64,000 nt of DNA from Bdellovibrionota bacterium (GCA_963170155.1 CAUJGP010000024.1:186001-250000), one strand, 5' to 3'. Positions 8,871 through 17,650 are shown, numbered from the stretch's first letter. Notes: generated from the letters alone by a model not told the origin. Numbers and translations are program-made.

Positions 8871-10649
8871 TTAAGACGAGCGATGGTAGTGTCTCACGGA
8901 GTGTTCTCTACGGCGGCCTTGGCTGAAAGAGGAGACCTTTTTTAAATAACCAATGATTCGTGTTGCATGATCGATTTCTTGCGAACCGCATTGAGGGCAG
9001 TGACTATAGGTTCTTTTATCAATGTGTTCGCAGTCGCGACAAATTGTAATCTTTACGTTGGTGCAAAAATAGTTGCAGCCTGTGGTGGCCGCAAAGTCCA
9101 ACAGTTTCAAGAATTGAGGTGCGCTTAAATATTCTTCGAGATTGAGATGGAGGGCTGAACCGCCATCTAAATATTGAAGAATGTCTGACCCATGTAACAT
9201 GAACTTATCTACTATGTTCACGTCCTCATCTTCAACAGCATAAAAATAAGAATTATAACATTCGCGGGGAACGCGATAACCGTCTTCTTGATCCCATTTG
9301 GCATTTTTAACACCTAAGTTTTCAGCGGGTACGAACTCTGTATTGAACATATAGCCTGTATCGACCGAAATTTGGCGGTTTAAATCATAGATGGTTTTTA
9401 AATGTTGGCGAACAAATTTTTTGTACTCTTCGTTATTTTTTGCTGAAATTCCACGGAATTCAGCAGCTTCAACCATGCCATTGATTCCAATTGTTAAATA
9501 TTGTTTATCCATGGAAATGAACCCTGCATTGTAGGCCGTTAAAAAACCATGGTGTTGGAAGTCCTCCATGAGTTTACGATAGGCTATTTGATATTTATGA
9601 ATTTTTTGAACTTCTTCAGTTAAATTGCGTTGGTCTTGAATAAGTCGATTCATATTCAGTGTGATTACATTAATGCTTCCCGTTGCCACTCCTCCGGCTC
9701 CGAGAGAGTAAGAAAAGGTATGGTCTTTGATTTCGTTTCTCAAACGACAGCAACTTGCCAAACTATCAGCGCTATCAGAGAGATATGTAAAAAATGAATT
9801 TCCTTCACTGAGTTCTTGAGCGGCCCATTGGGCCATGGAGCGATCTTTGACTTTTCCCTGATCAGTTAATAATGCCAGCGTGACTACGGGAAACGTTAAA
9901 ACTGATTTGGTGCGCTCGCGATTAAACCAATTCATGAAGAACTTCTGCAGTTCACAGACTGAGCTCCATTGTGGGCGATCTCCGTCAGGAAACACAAAAT
10001 CTCGAAACATGGAATTAAAATAGGGTTCATCATATAGAGAAATATTCCAAAAAACGGATTGATAACCACGAGCAGAGGCTGGTTGATTGATGGAATAAAT
10101 AACCTGTTGAAAGTGGTTATTGATCTCTCGAAAGTGTTGTTTTAAGTAATTAGAACCATATTCTTTACGTGCAAAATGATCAAAATAAGTTAAAAACTCC
10201 ACAGTAGCCACTGCACCCGCAAATTGTGAACTAATTGCAAAAACAAAATTAATAAAACTCCCACAAAAAGAAGACAAATGTTTTGGAGGATCGGATTCTC
10301 CCCCTAATTTTTTCATTCCATCCAAAAGCAGGGGATACATTGTGACGGAAACACAATAGGGTTTTAATGAGGTTTCGTCATGGACGTAAATTTCATGTTG
10401 TTGTATCTGCCGCAAATACTCTGAGGCTAATTTTTCCCCGAATAGGTCACAAATTTTATTTGACACCATGGCACGATTGATTTGGATATTAATATCTTTA
10501 TGAATCTCTGCCTCTAACGTAGCGATATTTTTTGAAGTTACATTGGCATTAGCATCAAATTTAGATCCATCTGCTGCATTGAAGCTGGTCATGTAGTTTT
10601 TAATAAAGTTGAGTTTTTGATTCACTTGTTGATCATTGAGTAAGACCAT
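8871..10649 (-). CDS. nrdD: anaerobic (class III) ribonucleoside-triphosphate reductase
   Basis: Glycyl-radical enzyme that reduces ribonucleotides to deoxyribonucleotides without oxygen. The 592 residues include the conserved core and a C-terminal zinc site made of CRDC and CPQC. The radical loop is RIIGYL, with Gly567 as the predicted radical site, followed by the usual basic tail. The enzyme is about 120 residues shorter than E. coli NrdD and I see no N-terminal ATP-cone, so allosteric control of overall activity by ATP/dATP may be absent or different. Its start overlaps the end of nrdG by 17 bases, so the two are translated from one mRNA, with the activase first. Confidence 0.95.
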   Translation of the reverse strand: MVLLNDQQVNQKLNFIKNYMTSFNAADGSKFDANANVTSKNIATLEAEIHKDINIQINRAMVSNKICDLFGEKLASEYLRQIQQHEIYVHDETSLKPYCVSVTMYPLLLDGMKKLGGESDPPKHLSSFCGSFINFVFAISSQFAGAVATVEFLTYFDHFARKEYGSNYLKQHFREINNHFQQVIYSINQPASARGYQSVFWNISLYDEPYFNSMFRDFVFPDGDRPQWSSVCELQKFFMNWFNRERTKSVLTFPVVTLALLTDQGKVKDRSMAQWAAQELSEGNSFFTYLSDSADSLASCCRLRNEIKDHTFSYSLGAGGVATGSINVITLNMNRLIQDQRNLTEEVQKIHKYQIAYRKLMEDFQHHGFLTAYNAGFISMDKQYLTIGINGMVEAAEFRGISAKNNEEYKKFVRQHLKTIYDLNRQISVDTGYMFNTEFVPAENLGVKNAKWDQEDGYRVPRECYNSYFYAVEDEDVNIVDKFMLHGSDILQYLDGGSALHLNLEEYLSAPQFLKLLDFAATTGCNYFCTNVKITICRDCEHIDKRTYSHCPQCGSQEIDHATRIIGYLKKVSSFSQGRRREHSVRHYHRSS

Positions 10650-11109
10650 AAGACCCTCCTTGGATCTGAAATAAATGATTAAGATTCTCCCTTGTTTTCA
10701 CGTCAATGAGTTTTTGATTGGTATGAGGTGATTGAAGTCCCCCTAGTCCAGACCGATAGGGACCTGTTTTCAAATAGTCCAAGTGCTCTTCTAGGGATGT
10801 GGAAATATTTTCTCTGCCTGTGTAAAGAGCTGTTTTCAGTGAGAATTTTTTTTGTGCTATTTTTAAAAAGAAAATAAGCTCTATTGGATGCCATTCTCCT
10901 CCCAGAAAAAGAACGCAGGTTATGAGTTGACGATTCTTTTCTATGTCTTTGCAAAATCTTTCCTCCTTGAGCGGGGTTCCCATTTTTGGATTCCAGGATG
11001 AACTGGAGTGACAGCTAGGACATCGCAAGGGACACCCGGAAATCAAATAAGAGAGGGAGATTTCGTGAGGAATTTCCTGGAAGGTGATTAAACTGGAGGT
11101 AAAATTCAT
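10633..11109 (-). CDS. nrdG: anaerobic ribonucleotide reductase activase (radical SAM)
   Basis: Radical-SAM protein that generates the glycyl radical on NrdD. The cluster motif is Cys26-x3-Cys30-x2-Cys33 (GCPLRCPSC), followed by a GGEW motif that binds S-adenosylmethionine. At 158 residues it has normal NrdG length. It is the promoter-proximal gene of the nrdG-nrdD pair. A 14-base FNR-like palindrome lies about 143 bases upstream of its ATG. Confidence 0.93.
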   Translation of the reverse strand: MNFTSSLITFQEIPHEISLSYLISGCPLRCPSCHSSSSWNPKMGTPLKEERFCKDIEKNRQLITCVLFLGGEWHPIELIFFLKIAQKKFSLKTALYTGRENISTSLEEHLDYLKTGPYRSGLGGLQSPHTNQKLIDVKTRENLNHLFQIQGGSYGLTQ

Positions 11110-11251
11110 GGACCCATCCGTAATGCAGACAAAGGATTTCGCGAGTGCTCGTGTCGAACCCAGAGATTTTTTAAAAAATTCTTTATCCGATGAGGATGCT
11201 GAGAAATGCTTTCCATTGATCTAAAGTAACAAGGAATAAGAATCCACCCCT

Positions 11252-11265
11252 ATGATCTAGATCAT
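11252..11265. promoter_or_regulatory. FNR/CRP-family-like palindrome upstream of nrdGD
   Basis: ATGATCTAGATCAT is a perfect 14-base palindrome holding the TGAT-N4-ATCA core of FNR-family sites. It sits upstream of the anaerobic reductase operon on the minus strand, which is the biologically expected place. No clear -10 element was recognised beside it. Confidence 0.5.
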
Positions 11266-11353
11266 CTTGACGCTCAGAAATTATCTTTTTCTTCATTTAA
11301 GCTGTAAAGATTAAGTTTTGGTATGTAGGTTATTTTTAATTATAAACTTTTAT

Positions 11354-11395
11354 AATTCGCAACAATAGTTTGGGTTGCAGCTATTATTGCGAATT
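11354..11395. terminator. long stem-loop after the M48-like gene
   Basis: A 15-base arm (11354-11368) pairs with 11381-11395 with one mismatch around a 12-base loop. It lies 48 bases beyond the stop of the minus-strand M48-like gene. In plus-strand orientation it is followed by GAATTTTT, but no plus-strand gene ends here. The 333-base gap 11110-11442 otherwise holds the FNR-like palindrome and AT-rich promoter sequence for nrdG. Confidence 0.5.
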
Positions 11396-11442
11396 GAATT
11401 TTTGATTGTACCCCTTTTAATTTAGTGCTGTTGCTACACTGG

Positions 11443-13491
11443 TTAATTAAAAACCGTGCGACAACTCACTGGTATTCTCGGTCCTGCTTTTCGGATACCA
11501 GAGTATTCAGTTAATGAAGCCCTTAAGTTTTGAAGCTTTTTTAAATTTGCATCAGAGAGTTCTGTTGATGAGGCTGTCGTAATTTGTTCAATCCGTTGTG
11601 CTATATTGCGTTTTACATGCGTAGTTAAGCCTTTTTCCAAAAGATATTTATTATAAGCTTCATTTAACTGACTCAGTAGGCGATCTCCTAATTGGATATC
11701 TTTTTTTAACTCTTCAAGAGCTGAAGTGAGTTGTTGAACCCGCTCTTCCTTCAGAGCTTTGCTGAGCTGATTTGTTGTTTCTTCATTGGAAATTTTTTGA
11801 ATTTCAGAAGTCACTTCTTGATATGTTCTGAAGCTTTGTTCTTTATGGAACAGTAAATATTGAATTAAATTATCAAAGCGAGGATTTCTATTGCTCTTGA
11901 GTAATTTAGGCTCAACCTCAAGAACGAGGTTAGAAATAGTTTTTGTAACTAAAACCAAATTTTGATTTAATTTTTCTATTTCTTTGTTAAGAACATCTTT
12001 CATTTCATTGAGTTGATCACCATTTTCTTTCATTATTTTATCAACGATAAGTTGAGTTTTATAAAGTTCTCTTTCGATGATTAAAATTCTAATAAAGGGG
12101 TTTGCAAAGAAAATTTCAGGAGTTTTAGATAAGTTAAGTATTTTAAAGGCACGGAGAATAGGAGGAGGGTGAGAACCACTTTCAAAATAGGGTTTGAATT
12201 CTTCAGGCATCAATTTATAGTAATCAAGGGCTTGCTGAACAATTTTTTCTAAGATGAAATCCCGCTTTTCTTTTTTAAAGGGAACTCCCAATAATTTAGC
12301 AATTGCAGAAGCCATGTTTTGGTTTGATGAGACTGAGCTTGCAAAGCGATCGGAGGTTATTTCTTGAGAGGGAGATATCAATCCCAAAGTAATCTCTAAA
12401 TGATTTTTAAATTCATTAGGGTGTAAAAGAGGGGAGGTTGCATTTTGTAGGCGACCTTGCAGTGTTTTAAAATAATTAATAGTTGCAAGGGGAGCTTGTT
12501 TTAATTTAAGAATTTCGACATTAAGGCTGAGAAACTTGTGAAACAAATTTAAGATTTCTTGTTGAGGTAAGCGTAGAATAGCTTTTTGAGCCTCCATGAT
12601 AAGTTGGCTTTCATACTGAGCCATTTGCGTCTCCAGAGGATTCATGTAGATTTTCTTTTTATGGATATCAGCAATCATATGGGGATTGAGTTTATCTAAC
12701 AAAGTTTCAAAATTTTTGGTGGAAGTTGTTTTTTCTCCAGCAAGATATTCAAAAAGCATCTTGTACAAAATATTTAATGCATATTGATTTACAGTGTGCC
12801 TCGCTCTAATGTGCCCCATTTCGTGAGCCAGTACGGCTCGAACTTCCATCTCCGTCATTTTGTCTAAGATTTCAGTATTAACAACTACGATAATCTTATC
12901 TTGGGAGCCACTTACTGTAAAAGCATTCAAGGCTCCTTGTCCATTAGCGATGTAGACGTTCCTATTTAGGATAGCCTCTTCTGAAAATCCCAATGCTCTG
13001 GCTGTTTCTTTTATGATTTTATCGAAGTTTTCATAAGAGTCTCTGATTTTTATGGCATCTTTATTTTGTATTTTATCATTATCATCCGTAATTTTAAACA
13101 TATTGATATTGGCTGAAGCTGTAAAAAAATTTAAAGATTTGGTCTGATTATTTAAAATTAAATTATAGAATTCAATGAGTTCAGGAGTTTTGGTTAAAAA
13201 ATTGATAATAGACCGATCAACTTCATCTGTAAGATGACTGAGCTGAGCTTCATGGAAAGTTTGGTGAAGAAAAGGGTTATTCATTAATTGACTGAATACG
13301 GCTCGTGATCCATTTTCAATATTAATATTGTTTTCTACGCTAGAAGTTTCTGCATTAGAAATCCCTTGATTGCTTGTTGCACCTTTTGTTTGGGCTCCCA
13401 CTAAGCCTAGGCACGCAAAAAGAGACATAAATACTTTTACTGTTATCTTGGATAGAGCATCTAATCTTAATTGAATCACTTTAAACCTCAT
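11443..13491 (-). CDS. secreted M48-like metalloprotease, possibly altered active site
   Basis: A 682-residue exported protein with an N-terminal hydrophobic segment (KVFMSLFACLGLVGAQ). The zinc-binding helix is VLAHEMGHIRARH, giving His223, Glu224 and His227, and a late SGSHPPPILRAFKIL matches the HPP segment of M48 peptidases. The third zinc ligand is normally the Glu of an E-[AS]-D-R motif. The aligned stretch here reads ITSDRFASS, with Thr379 in that place and 150 residues separating it from HExxH, so the site may be incomplete. After about residue 470 the protein is largely helical and charged, probably coiled coil. It could act on periplasmic or outer-membrane proteins (BepA/YcaL-like), or be a non-catalytic relative. 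Confidence 0.72.
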   Translation of the reverse strand: MRFKVIQLRLDALSKITVKVFMSLFACLGLVGAQTKGATSNQGISNAETSSVENNINIENGSRAVFSQLMNNPFLHQTFHEAQLSHLTDEVDRSIINFLTKTPELIEFYNLILNNQTKSLNFFTASANINMFKITDDNDKIQNKDAIKIRDSYENFDKIIKETARALGFSEEAILNRNVYIANGQGALNAFTVSGSQDKIIVVVNTEILDKMTEMEVRAVLAHEMGHIRARHTVNQYALNILYKMLFEYLAGEKTTSTKNFETLLDKLNPHMIADIHKKKIYMNPLETQMAQYESQLIMEAQKAILRLPQQEILNLFHKFLSLNVEILKLKQAPLATINYFKTLQGRLQNATSPLLHPNEFKNHLEITLGLISPSQEITSDRFASSVSSNQNMASAIAKLLGVPFKKEKRDFILEKIVQQALDYYKLMPEEFKPYFESGSHPPPILRAFKILNLSKTPEIFFANPFIRILIIERELYKTQLIVDKIMKENGDQLNEMKDVLNKEIEKLNQNLVLVTKTISNLVLEVEPKLLKSNRNPRFDNLIQYLLFHKEQSFRTYQEVTSEIQKISNEETTNQLSKALKEERVQQLTSALEELKKDIQLGDRLLSQLNEAYNKYLLEKGLTTHVKRNIAQRIEQITTASSTELSDANLKKLQNLRASLTEYSGIRKAGPRIPVSCRTVFN

Positions 13492-13686
13492 TTGCTTTCT
13501 TTATTAGTGGGTTCTGCAAATGTGGTACAATTCACGAATGTAAAAAAAGACCATTTAAATTAAGGATTTAGACTTTAAAATAAATAATCATCTAAGGTCA
13601 TTTTGTTGATCTTTATGACTTAGATAACAAAAATTGTTCCATTGCAAACCTCGCCTTCTTTGGGGAGACGAGGTATTAGTTTGAAA

Positions 13687-14193
13687 TCAATAACAGGTGT
13701 CTGGTCCATACCCTCGACATTCGCCATCGGACCAACGACTTGTGCAATTTGTAATACACTTAGCGTTTGGACCACAAAAATCAGATTCATATCCTCGACA
13801 TGTTCCATCGGACCAGCGGCTTGTACACTTTGCGACGCACTTGGCATCAGGGCCACAAAAATCGGGTTCATACCCTCGACATTCACCGTCGGACCAGCGA
13901 GATTTACAATGCTTGACGCATTGGTAGCGATCACGTCCTCGGTCATCACAACGATCCCATGACGTTGGGTCCATGTCGAACAATTGATTAAAGTGAGAGA
14001 GATCATTTTTTATTTCTGTTTTGGAAGATTTCAGCCTTCTAATTTCTTCTAAAAGTATAGTTTTTGTTTCTTCAGAGGCTCTTTTTTGAGCTTCCATAGC
14101 TAATTGCGCTTCATCCATAGAAGAAAAGCTTACAACTCCAAAGCTGTAAGTCGTGAAAGTAAGAGTTAACACCATAATTATTTTTTTGACCAT
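13687..14193 (-). CDS. secreted protein with three cysteine-rich tandem repeats
   Basis: Family not recognised. The 168-residue product has a Sec signal peptide (MVKKIIMVLTLTFTTYSFG) and a charged, helical region to about residue 75. Three near-identical 27-residue repeats then run to the C-terminus. Each repeat is built as C-x3-C-x8-C-x7-C with the signature SRWSDG-x-CRGY-x2-D. The even number of cysteines suggests a disulfide-bonded extracellular or periplasmic module; metal binding is a second possibility. It is upstream of, and on the same strand as, the M48-like protease gene, 195 bases apart. Divergent from the outer-membrane-like protein gene at 14545. Confidence 0.75.
   Translation of the reverse strand: MVKKIIMVLTLTFTTYSFGVVSFSSMDEAQLAMEAQKRASEETKTILLEEIRRLKSSKTEIKNDLSHFNQLFDMDPTSWDRCDDRGRDRYQCVKHCKSRWSDGECRGYEPDFCGPDAKCVAKCTSRWSDGTCRGYESDFCGPNAKCITNCTSRWSDGECRGYGPDTCY
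13707..13950 (-). repeat. three 81-base tandem repeats inside the cysteine-rich gene
   Basis: The CRGY-encoding word recurs at 13707, 13788 and 13869, exactly 81 bases apart, with most third positions also conserved. That degree of nucleotide identity suggests fairly recent duplication, and the unit length keeps the reading frame. Confidence 0.85.
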
Positions 14194-14544
14194 ATTGCCC
14201 CCTTTTTATGATAATTTTTATGCCAAACATTTTGACACCATAGCGAGTGATTGGTTTGAATCATTAATATTGAAGAATTCAAACATGTTTTATTTTTCAG
14301 CAGAGCGGCGTCCTCTCAAGATTGGTTTGTTGTATCGTCGGACTGCGTGCTCCCTCAAATTTTTAAGGTGCCATTATTTGTTCTTTTGTATAAATAATAA
14401 CAGTTTACATATAAACATGAATCATGTAAATTCGCCATCTGTGTGAAGAGGTATAAACAATTTTGTCAACTCATCCAAAGAAAAACTTCTTGTGGAGAAT
14501 TTTATTTTGAATTGTACAAATCATTTGAATTGAGGCCATTTTTT
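14194..14544. other. divergent intergenic region
   Basis: About 350 bases between two divergently transcribed genes for exported proteins. It is AT-rich and must hold both promoters, but no convincing sigma-factor match or repeat was identified. A possible in-frame N-terminal extension of the downstream gene (from 14443) covers its last part and lacks a ribosome site. Confidence 0.4.
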
Positions 14545-16107
14545 ATGAAAAAAAGATATAAAATGCTAAAGCAAATACAGTCGATAATAATACCCATGGC
14601 AATGATTATGCCATACCATTTAGTTCAAGCAGAAGATCCCCGTCGTTCTGGCTTAAGCTCAGAAGTTTTAGATAAAGCGATGCGACCCCAACTTCCAGAT
14701 GGAATGAAGTTACCAAGTCATTTGGATGAGTCTATTCCTAATAAAATTGAATTGAAACCAAATGAGTATACGTCACAATTTCTTAAATATTTTCATATTG
14801 AAATTCAATCACATACAGCTTTAACGAATAATGAACGTAAAGCTTTGGATATCACCAGAAGTTATTTTGGCCTCACCATAGGAAATAAAATCAATGATGT
14901 TTTGAGTGATCCAGAGGTTTATAGTAAAGATCAAAAATTTTATATAGGACTGAATGTAAAAGCGTCGTTAGCTCCGGTAATGCTGAAGAACAGTGTAAAA
15001 AAAGAAGTTAAACACGAAGTGATGGAAAAGGTTCGTGAAGGAGCTTCAACAGCCGCTGCGGCCAAAGTTTTACAAGCCTTTGAAGCCCAAGTAAAGCCTG
15101 GCATTGGTGCAGGCCTGATCACAGAGGCAGAATATCAAGCAATGCTCTATAAAAATGTTGAACAAACGGTTCAAGCTGTTTCAAATAATGAATCGCTTAT
15201 CAAGTCTTTGGCTCATTCTCATATTCAAAAAATGGATAAAAGAATTGATACCATCGCGAGAGAAACTATTCTCCAGCAACTCAGTGTTAAATTTGCCTGG
15301 CTTCCATCTGATAACCATAATGTGATCATTTTTGGCACGGTTGGAAAGGATCAGGTGAATGGAAATTTTGATCAGGGGCTTAAGGCGCTGACGACTTTTG
15401 GTGGCTGGGCGAATATTGCGAATACAACTCAGGGAACGGGAGTGGCCCATTTAGGAGTTACGACGGCATTGAGTGACAATATGAAAGTTTCTTTTGAATC
15501 TTGGGTTTTTCATGATCGTGCTCCATTTCGTGGGGCTCAATCTTTGGTTTATAACGTAACAACGATGTCAGAAATGGAATATCAAAATCAAAAAGATTTT
15601 ATGGAACTTGATTCCAATATGCAGAGAATCAGCATTGAATTTCCTTCTCCTCATTTGGATGTAGATACAAAGAATCGAAAAAATAATGTGTATTTAACAA
15701 CAGGTAATTTTAATGGCTCCAGGGCTTTTGGTGGAGGAGCCATTTTTCAAATTACACCTCGGATTTCAGTTCAAGTGGAAGGAATCACGGGCCGTTCTGA
15801 GTTACTTGAGTACGCTTTGATGCAATCACTGATGTTTGAAGTGAATTCTGACTTAACTCTTTATATCTCCAATGAGAACGTAAAGGGTTTAAAAAGTTCC
15901 TATCATTTAGATGATTCCACTCAATCCGCCAATGTTGGTAGAGTGGCTGTGGGTGGTGCTTATAAGCTTTTATCAGGAAAAATAAAATGGATTAACTACG
16001 CCCTGAACATTGTTGCTAGTCTTGGTTACTTATACGAAAAATCGGGTCTCTATGGAGATCAAAGGCTCGATGTTTCTGGTGGTGCACAACTGCTTATTCA
16101 ATTTTAG
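14545..16107 (+). CDS. probable outer-membrane beta-barrel protein, unknown function
   Basis: Not assigned to a family. I chose the ATG at 14545 because GAGG lies 9 bases upstream and it places a Sec signal peptide at the N-terminus (KQIQSIIIPMAMIMPYHLVQA, cut before EDPRRSG). An ATG-less extension to 14443 is possible. Of 520 residues, the first 300 are largely helical and charged (EVKHEVMEKVREG..). From about residue 300 amphipathic beta strands alternate, and the chain ends QLLIQF with a terminal phenylalanine, as bacterial outer-membrane barrels do. The strand region contains repeated aromatic-Gly motifs (FGGWANI, FGGGAIF, AVGGAYKL). Suggested location is the outer membrane with a long periplasmic N-terminal domain. 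Confidence 0.65.
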   Translation: MKKRYKMLKQIQSIIIPMAMIMPYHLVQAEDPRRSGLSSEVLDKAMRPQLPDGMKLPSHLDESIPNKIELKPNEYTSQFLKYFHIEIQSHTALTNNERKALDITRSYFGLTIGNKINDVLSDPEVYSKDQKFYIGLNVKASLAPVMLKNSVKKEVKHEVMEKVREGASTAAAAKVLQAFEAQVKPGIGAGLITEAEYQAMLYKNVEQTVQAVSNNESLIKSLAHSHIQKMDKRIDTIARETILQQLSVKFAWLPSDNHNVIIFGTVGKDQVNGNFDQGLKALTTFGGWANIANTTQGTGVAHLGVTTALSDNMKVSFESWVFHDRAPFRGAQSLVYNVTTMSEMEYQNQKDFMELDSNMQRISIEFPSPHLDVDTKNRKNNVYLTTGNFNGSRAFGGGAIFQITPRISVQVEGITGRSELLEYALMQSLMFEVNSDLTLYISNENVKGLKSSYHLDDSTQSANVGRVAVGGAYKLLSGKIKWINYALNIVASLGYLYEKSGLYGDQRLDVSGGAQLLIQF

Positions 16108-16440
16108 TAAATACAAGTTAGGGATTATATTCTTCTTCATTGAGAAGGCCAATAAGCCGTTGTCGTGACAGAGACCTATTAGAGAGCAGTTTTAATTGGC
16201 GTTATTATTGTAGTTTAATATTAGAAAAGTATTGTAATAACCATAATAGAGACAAGTCATTTTCGGGCAGACTTTTGTTTGTACTGGACTTGATAGGACT
16301 CTGGTCGAATCGCTCATAGTGCCTCGACAAGAGTCTAGAAAATCCCTTCTTTGGTCGAGTTTCAGACTCGCTGATTGTCGTGTTTCACTCGCATTAAGTC
16401 TAGTTTTCATCGGGCTTTAGTCCAGTTTGTATTTCCTCGA
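16108..16440. other. non-coding stretch upstream of the flagellin promoter
   Basis: This 333-base stretch has no credible gene; a 72-codon minus-strand frame lacks a ribosome site and protein-like composition. It contains scattered copies of short related words (AGTC/GACT, GTCGA/TCGAC). One inverted pair is ACTGGACT at 16283-16290 with AGTCCAGT at 16419-16426, and GAGTCTAG/AAGTCTAG recur at 16331 and 16396. Confidence 0.4.
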
Positions 16441-16441
16441 C

Positions 16442-16468
16442 TAAAGGGAAACAAGACCCGGCCGATAG
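16442..16468 (+). promoter_or_regulatory. sigma-28 (FliA) promoter of the flagellin gene
   Basis: TAAAGGGA, an 11-base spacer, then GCCGATAG. This matches the flagellar sigma-28 consensus (TAAAGTTT-N11-GCCGATAA) in spacing and in almost every conserved base. It implies a leader of about 115 bases before the flagellin ATG, which contains five GGA motifs. Confidence 0.88.
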
Positions 16469-16588
16469 GTTTGGTGTGAAAACAATAACAAAGCTCGATG
16501 GAAGGGCGGCCTCAATAGATAAGGAGTAGGAACCTTAATCTGTTGATAGGGCTGGAAAGGAATTCTCAACACATCATTGGAGGTCCTT

Positions 16589-17422
16589 ATGGGAATGAGA
16601 GTTACAACAAACGTGGCATCAGTGAATGCACAACGGAGCATGGCGGGAGCACAAAGAGAGATTCAAAAAAGCTTTGCTCAATTGGCTTCTGGAAGCCGGA
16701 TCACGAAAGCGGCTGATGATGCCGCTGGTTTGAGTATCAGCGAAAATTTAAAGTCTGTCGGCAGGAGCTTGCAACAAGCGGCTCGTAACGCCAACGATGG
16801 AATCTCCATGGTTCAGGTGGCTGAAGGGGGTTTGAATGAAATTTCAAATATCATGACTCGTCTGCGCGAACTCGGCATTCAGGCCGCTTCAGATACAGTG
16901 AGTGATCGAGAAAGAGTCTTTATCAATAAAGAGGTCACGCACTTGACTGAAGAAGCCGATCGTATCGCTAAAACAACGCGGTTTAGTGGTGTGAATCTTT
17001 TGGATGGGACAGGTGTTAAGTTTGATTTCCAAGTGGGGATCAATAACGATCAAAAATTGGATCGGATTTCGTTTGACGCCGCAGAAACCAATGCAACGGC
17101 GGATGCTTTGGGGCTGGCAGGCATCGACTTTTCTTCTAAAGAAGGTGCTCAAGACGCTTTAAGCGTTATCGATGAAGCTCAAGTGCGCTCTAACGGTTTT
17201 AGAGCTTCTCTCGGAGCTCTTCAAAATCGATTGGCGTCGACAGTAGATAATCTAGGTGTGTCTTATGAAAATTTGGCTGCGGCAAATTCCCGCATTAGAG
17301 ACACAGATGTGGCTATGGCTACAGCGGAGTTAACAAGAAACAATATTTTATTGAATGCGTCTGTCAGTACTTTATCTCAGGCGAACGCGGCTCCCCAAAT
17401 GGCGATGAAATTGATTGGATGA
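16589..17422 (+). CDS. fliC: flagellin
   Basis: Filament subunit of the flagellum, 277 residues. The N-terminal D0/D1 helix is complete (MGMRVTTNVASVNAQR, then QLASGSRITKAADDAAGLSISENL), as is the C-terminal D0/D1 (NLAAANSRIRDTDVAMATAELTRNNIL). The central variable domain is very short, giving a minimal flagellin. I chose the ATG at 16589, with GGAGG five bases upstream; the ATG at 16595 is the alternative. It is transcribed alone from a sigma-28 promoter with a long leader, and so is expressed late in flagellar assembly. Organisms of this type often carry several flagellin copies; only one is in this window. Confidence 0.97.
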   Translation: MGMRVTTNVASVNAQRSMAGAQREIQKSFAQLASGSRITKAADDAAGLSISENLKSVGRSLQQAARNANDGISMVQVAEGGLNEISNIMTRLRELGIQAASDTVSDRERVFINKEVTHLTEEADRIAKTTRFSGVNLLDGTGVKFDFQVGINNDQKLDRISFDAAETNATADALGLAGIDFSSKEGAQDALSVIDEAQVRSNGFRASLGALQNRLASTVDNLGVSYENLAAANSRIRDTDVAMATAELTRNNILLNASVSTLSQANAAPQMAMKLIG

Positions 17423-17610
17423 TGATTGCATTGGGCGCCATGAATTGAGTTTTCAGTTTTACGGCCTCGATTTATTAGTGGATTAAAATTACACAGGTGA
17501 AAAACGTAAGTTCAGAAATTAAAAACGTAAAAATAAATATAAACATCTTTTTAAGGTATCATTTTTTAAATAAGAATAGTTACTAAGGGGTGGACCTCCC
17601 AAGACCCCGC

Positions 17611-17650
17611 GGTACCTACCTACCGGAGGGAGCAATTCCCTCCGGGTACC
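17611..17650. terminator. GC-rich hairpin downstream of flagellin
   Basis: GGTAC and CCGGAGGGA on the 5' side pair with TCCCTCCGG and GTACC on the 3' side, with a seven-base bulge and a short loop. It lies about 190 bases past the flagellin stop and about 110 bases past the stop of the convergent punA, so it could end either transcript. There is only a weak T-run after it (CTTCTTT). The rest of the gap 17423-17757 shows nothing else recognisable. Confidence 0.5.

Noticed and set aside
16192-16410. 72-codon minus-strand frame upstream of flagellin
   Set aside because: It lies in repeat-containing non-coding sequence with no start signals.
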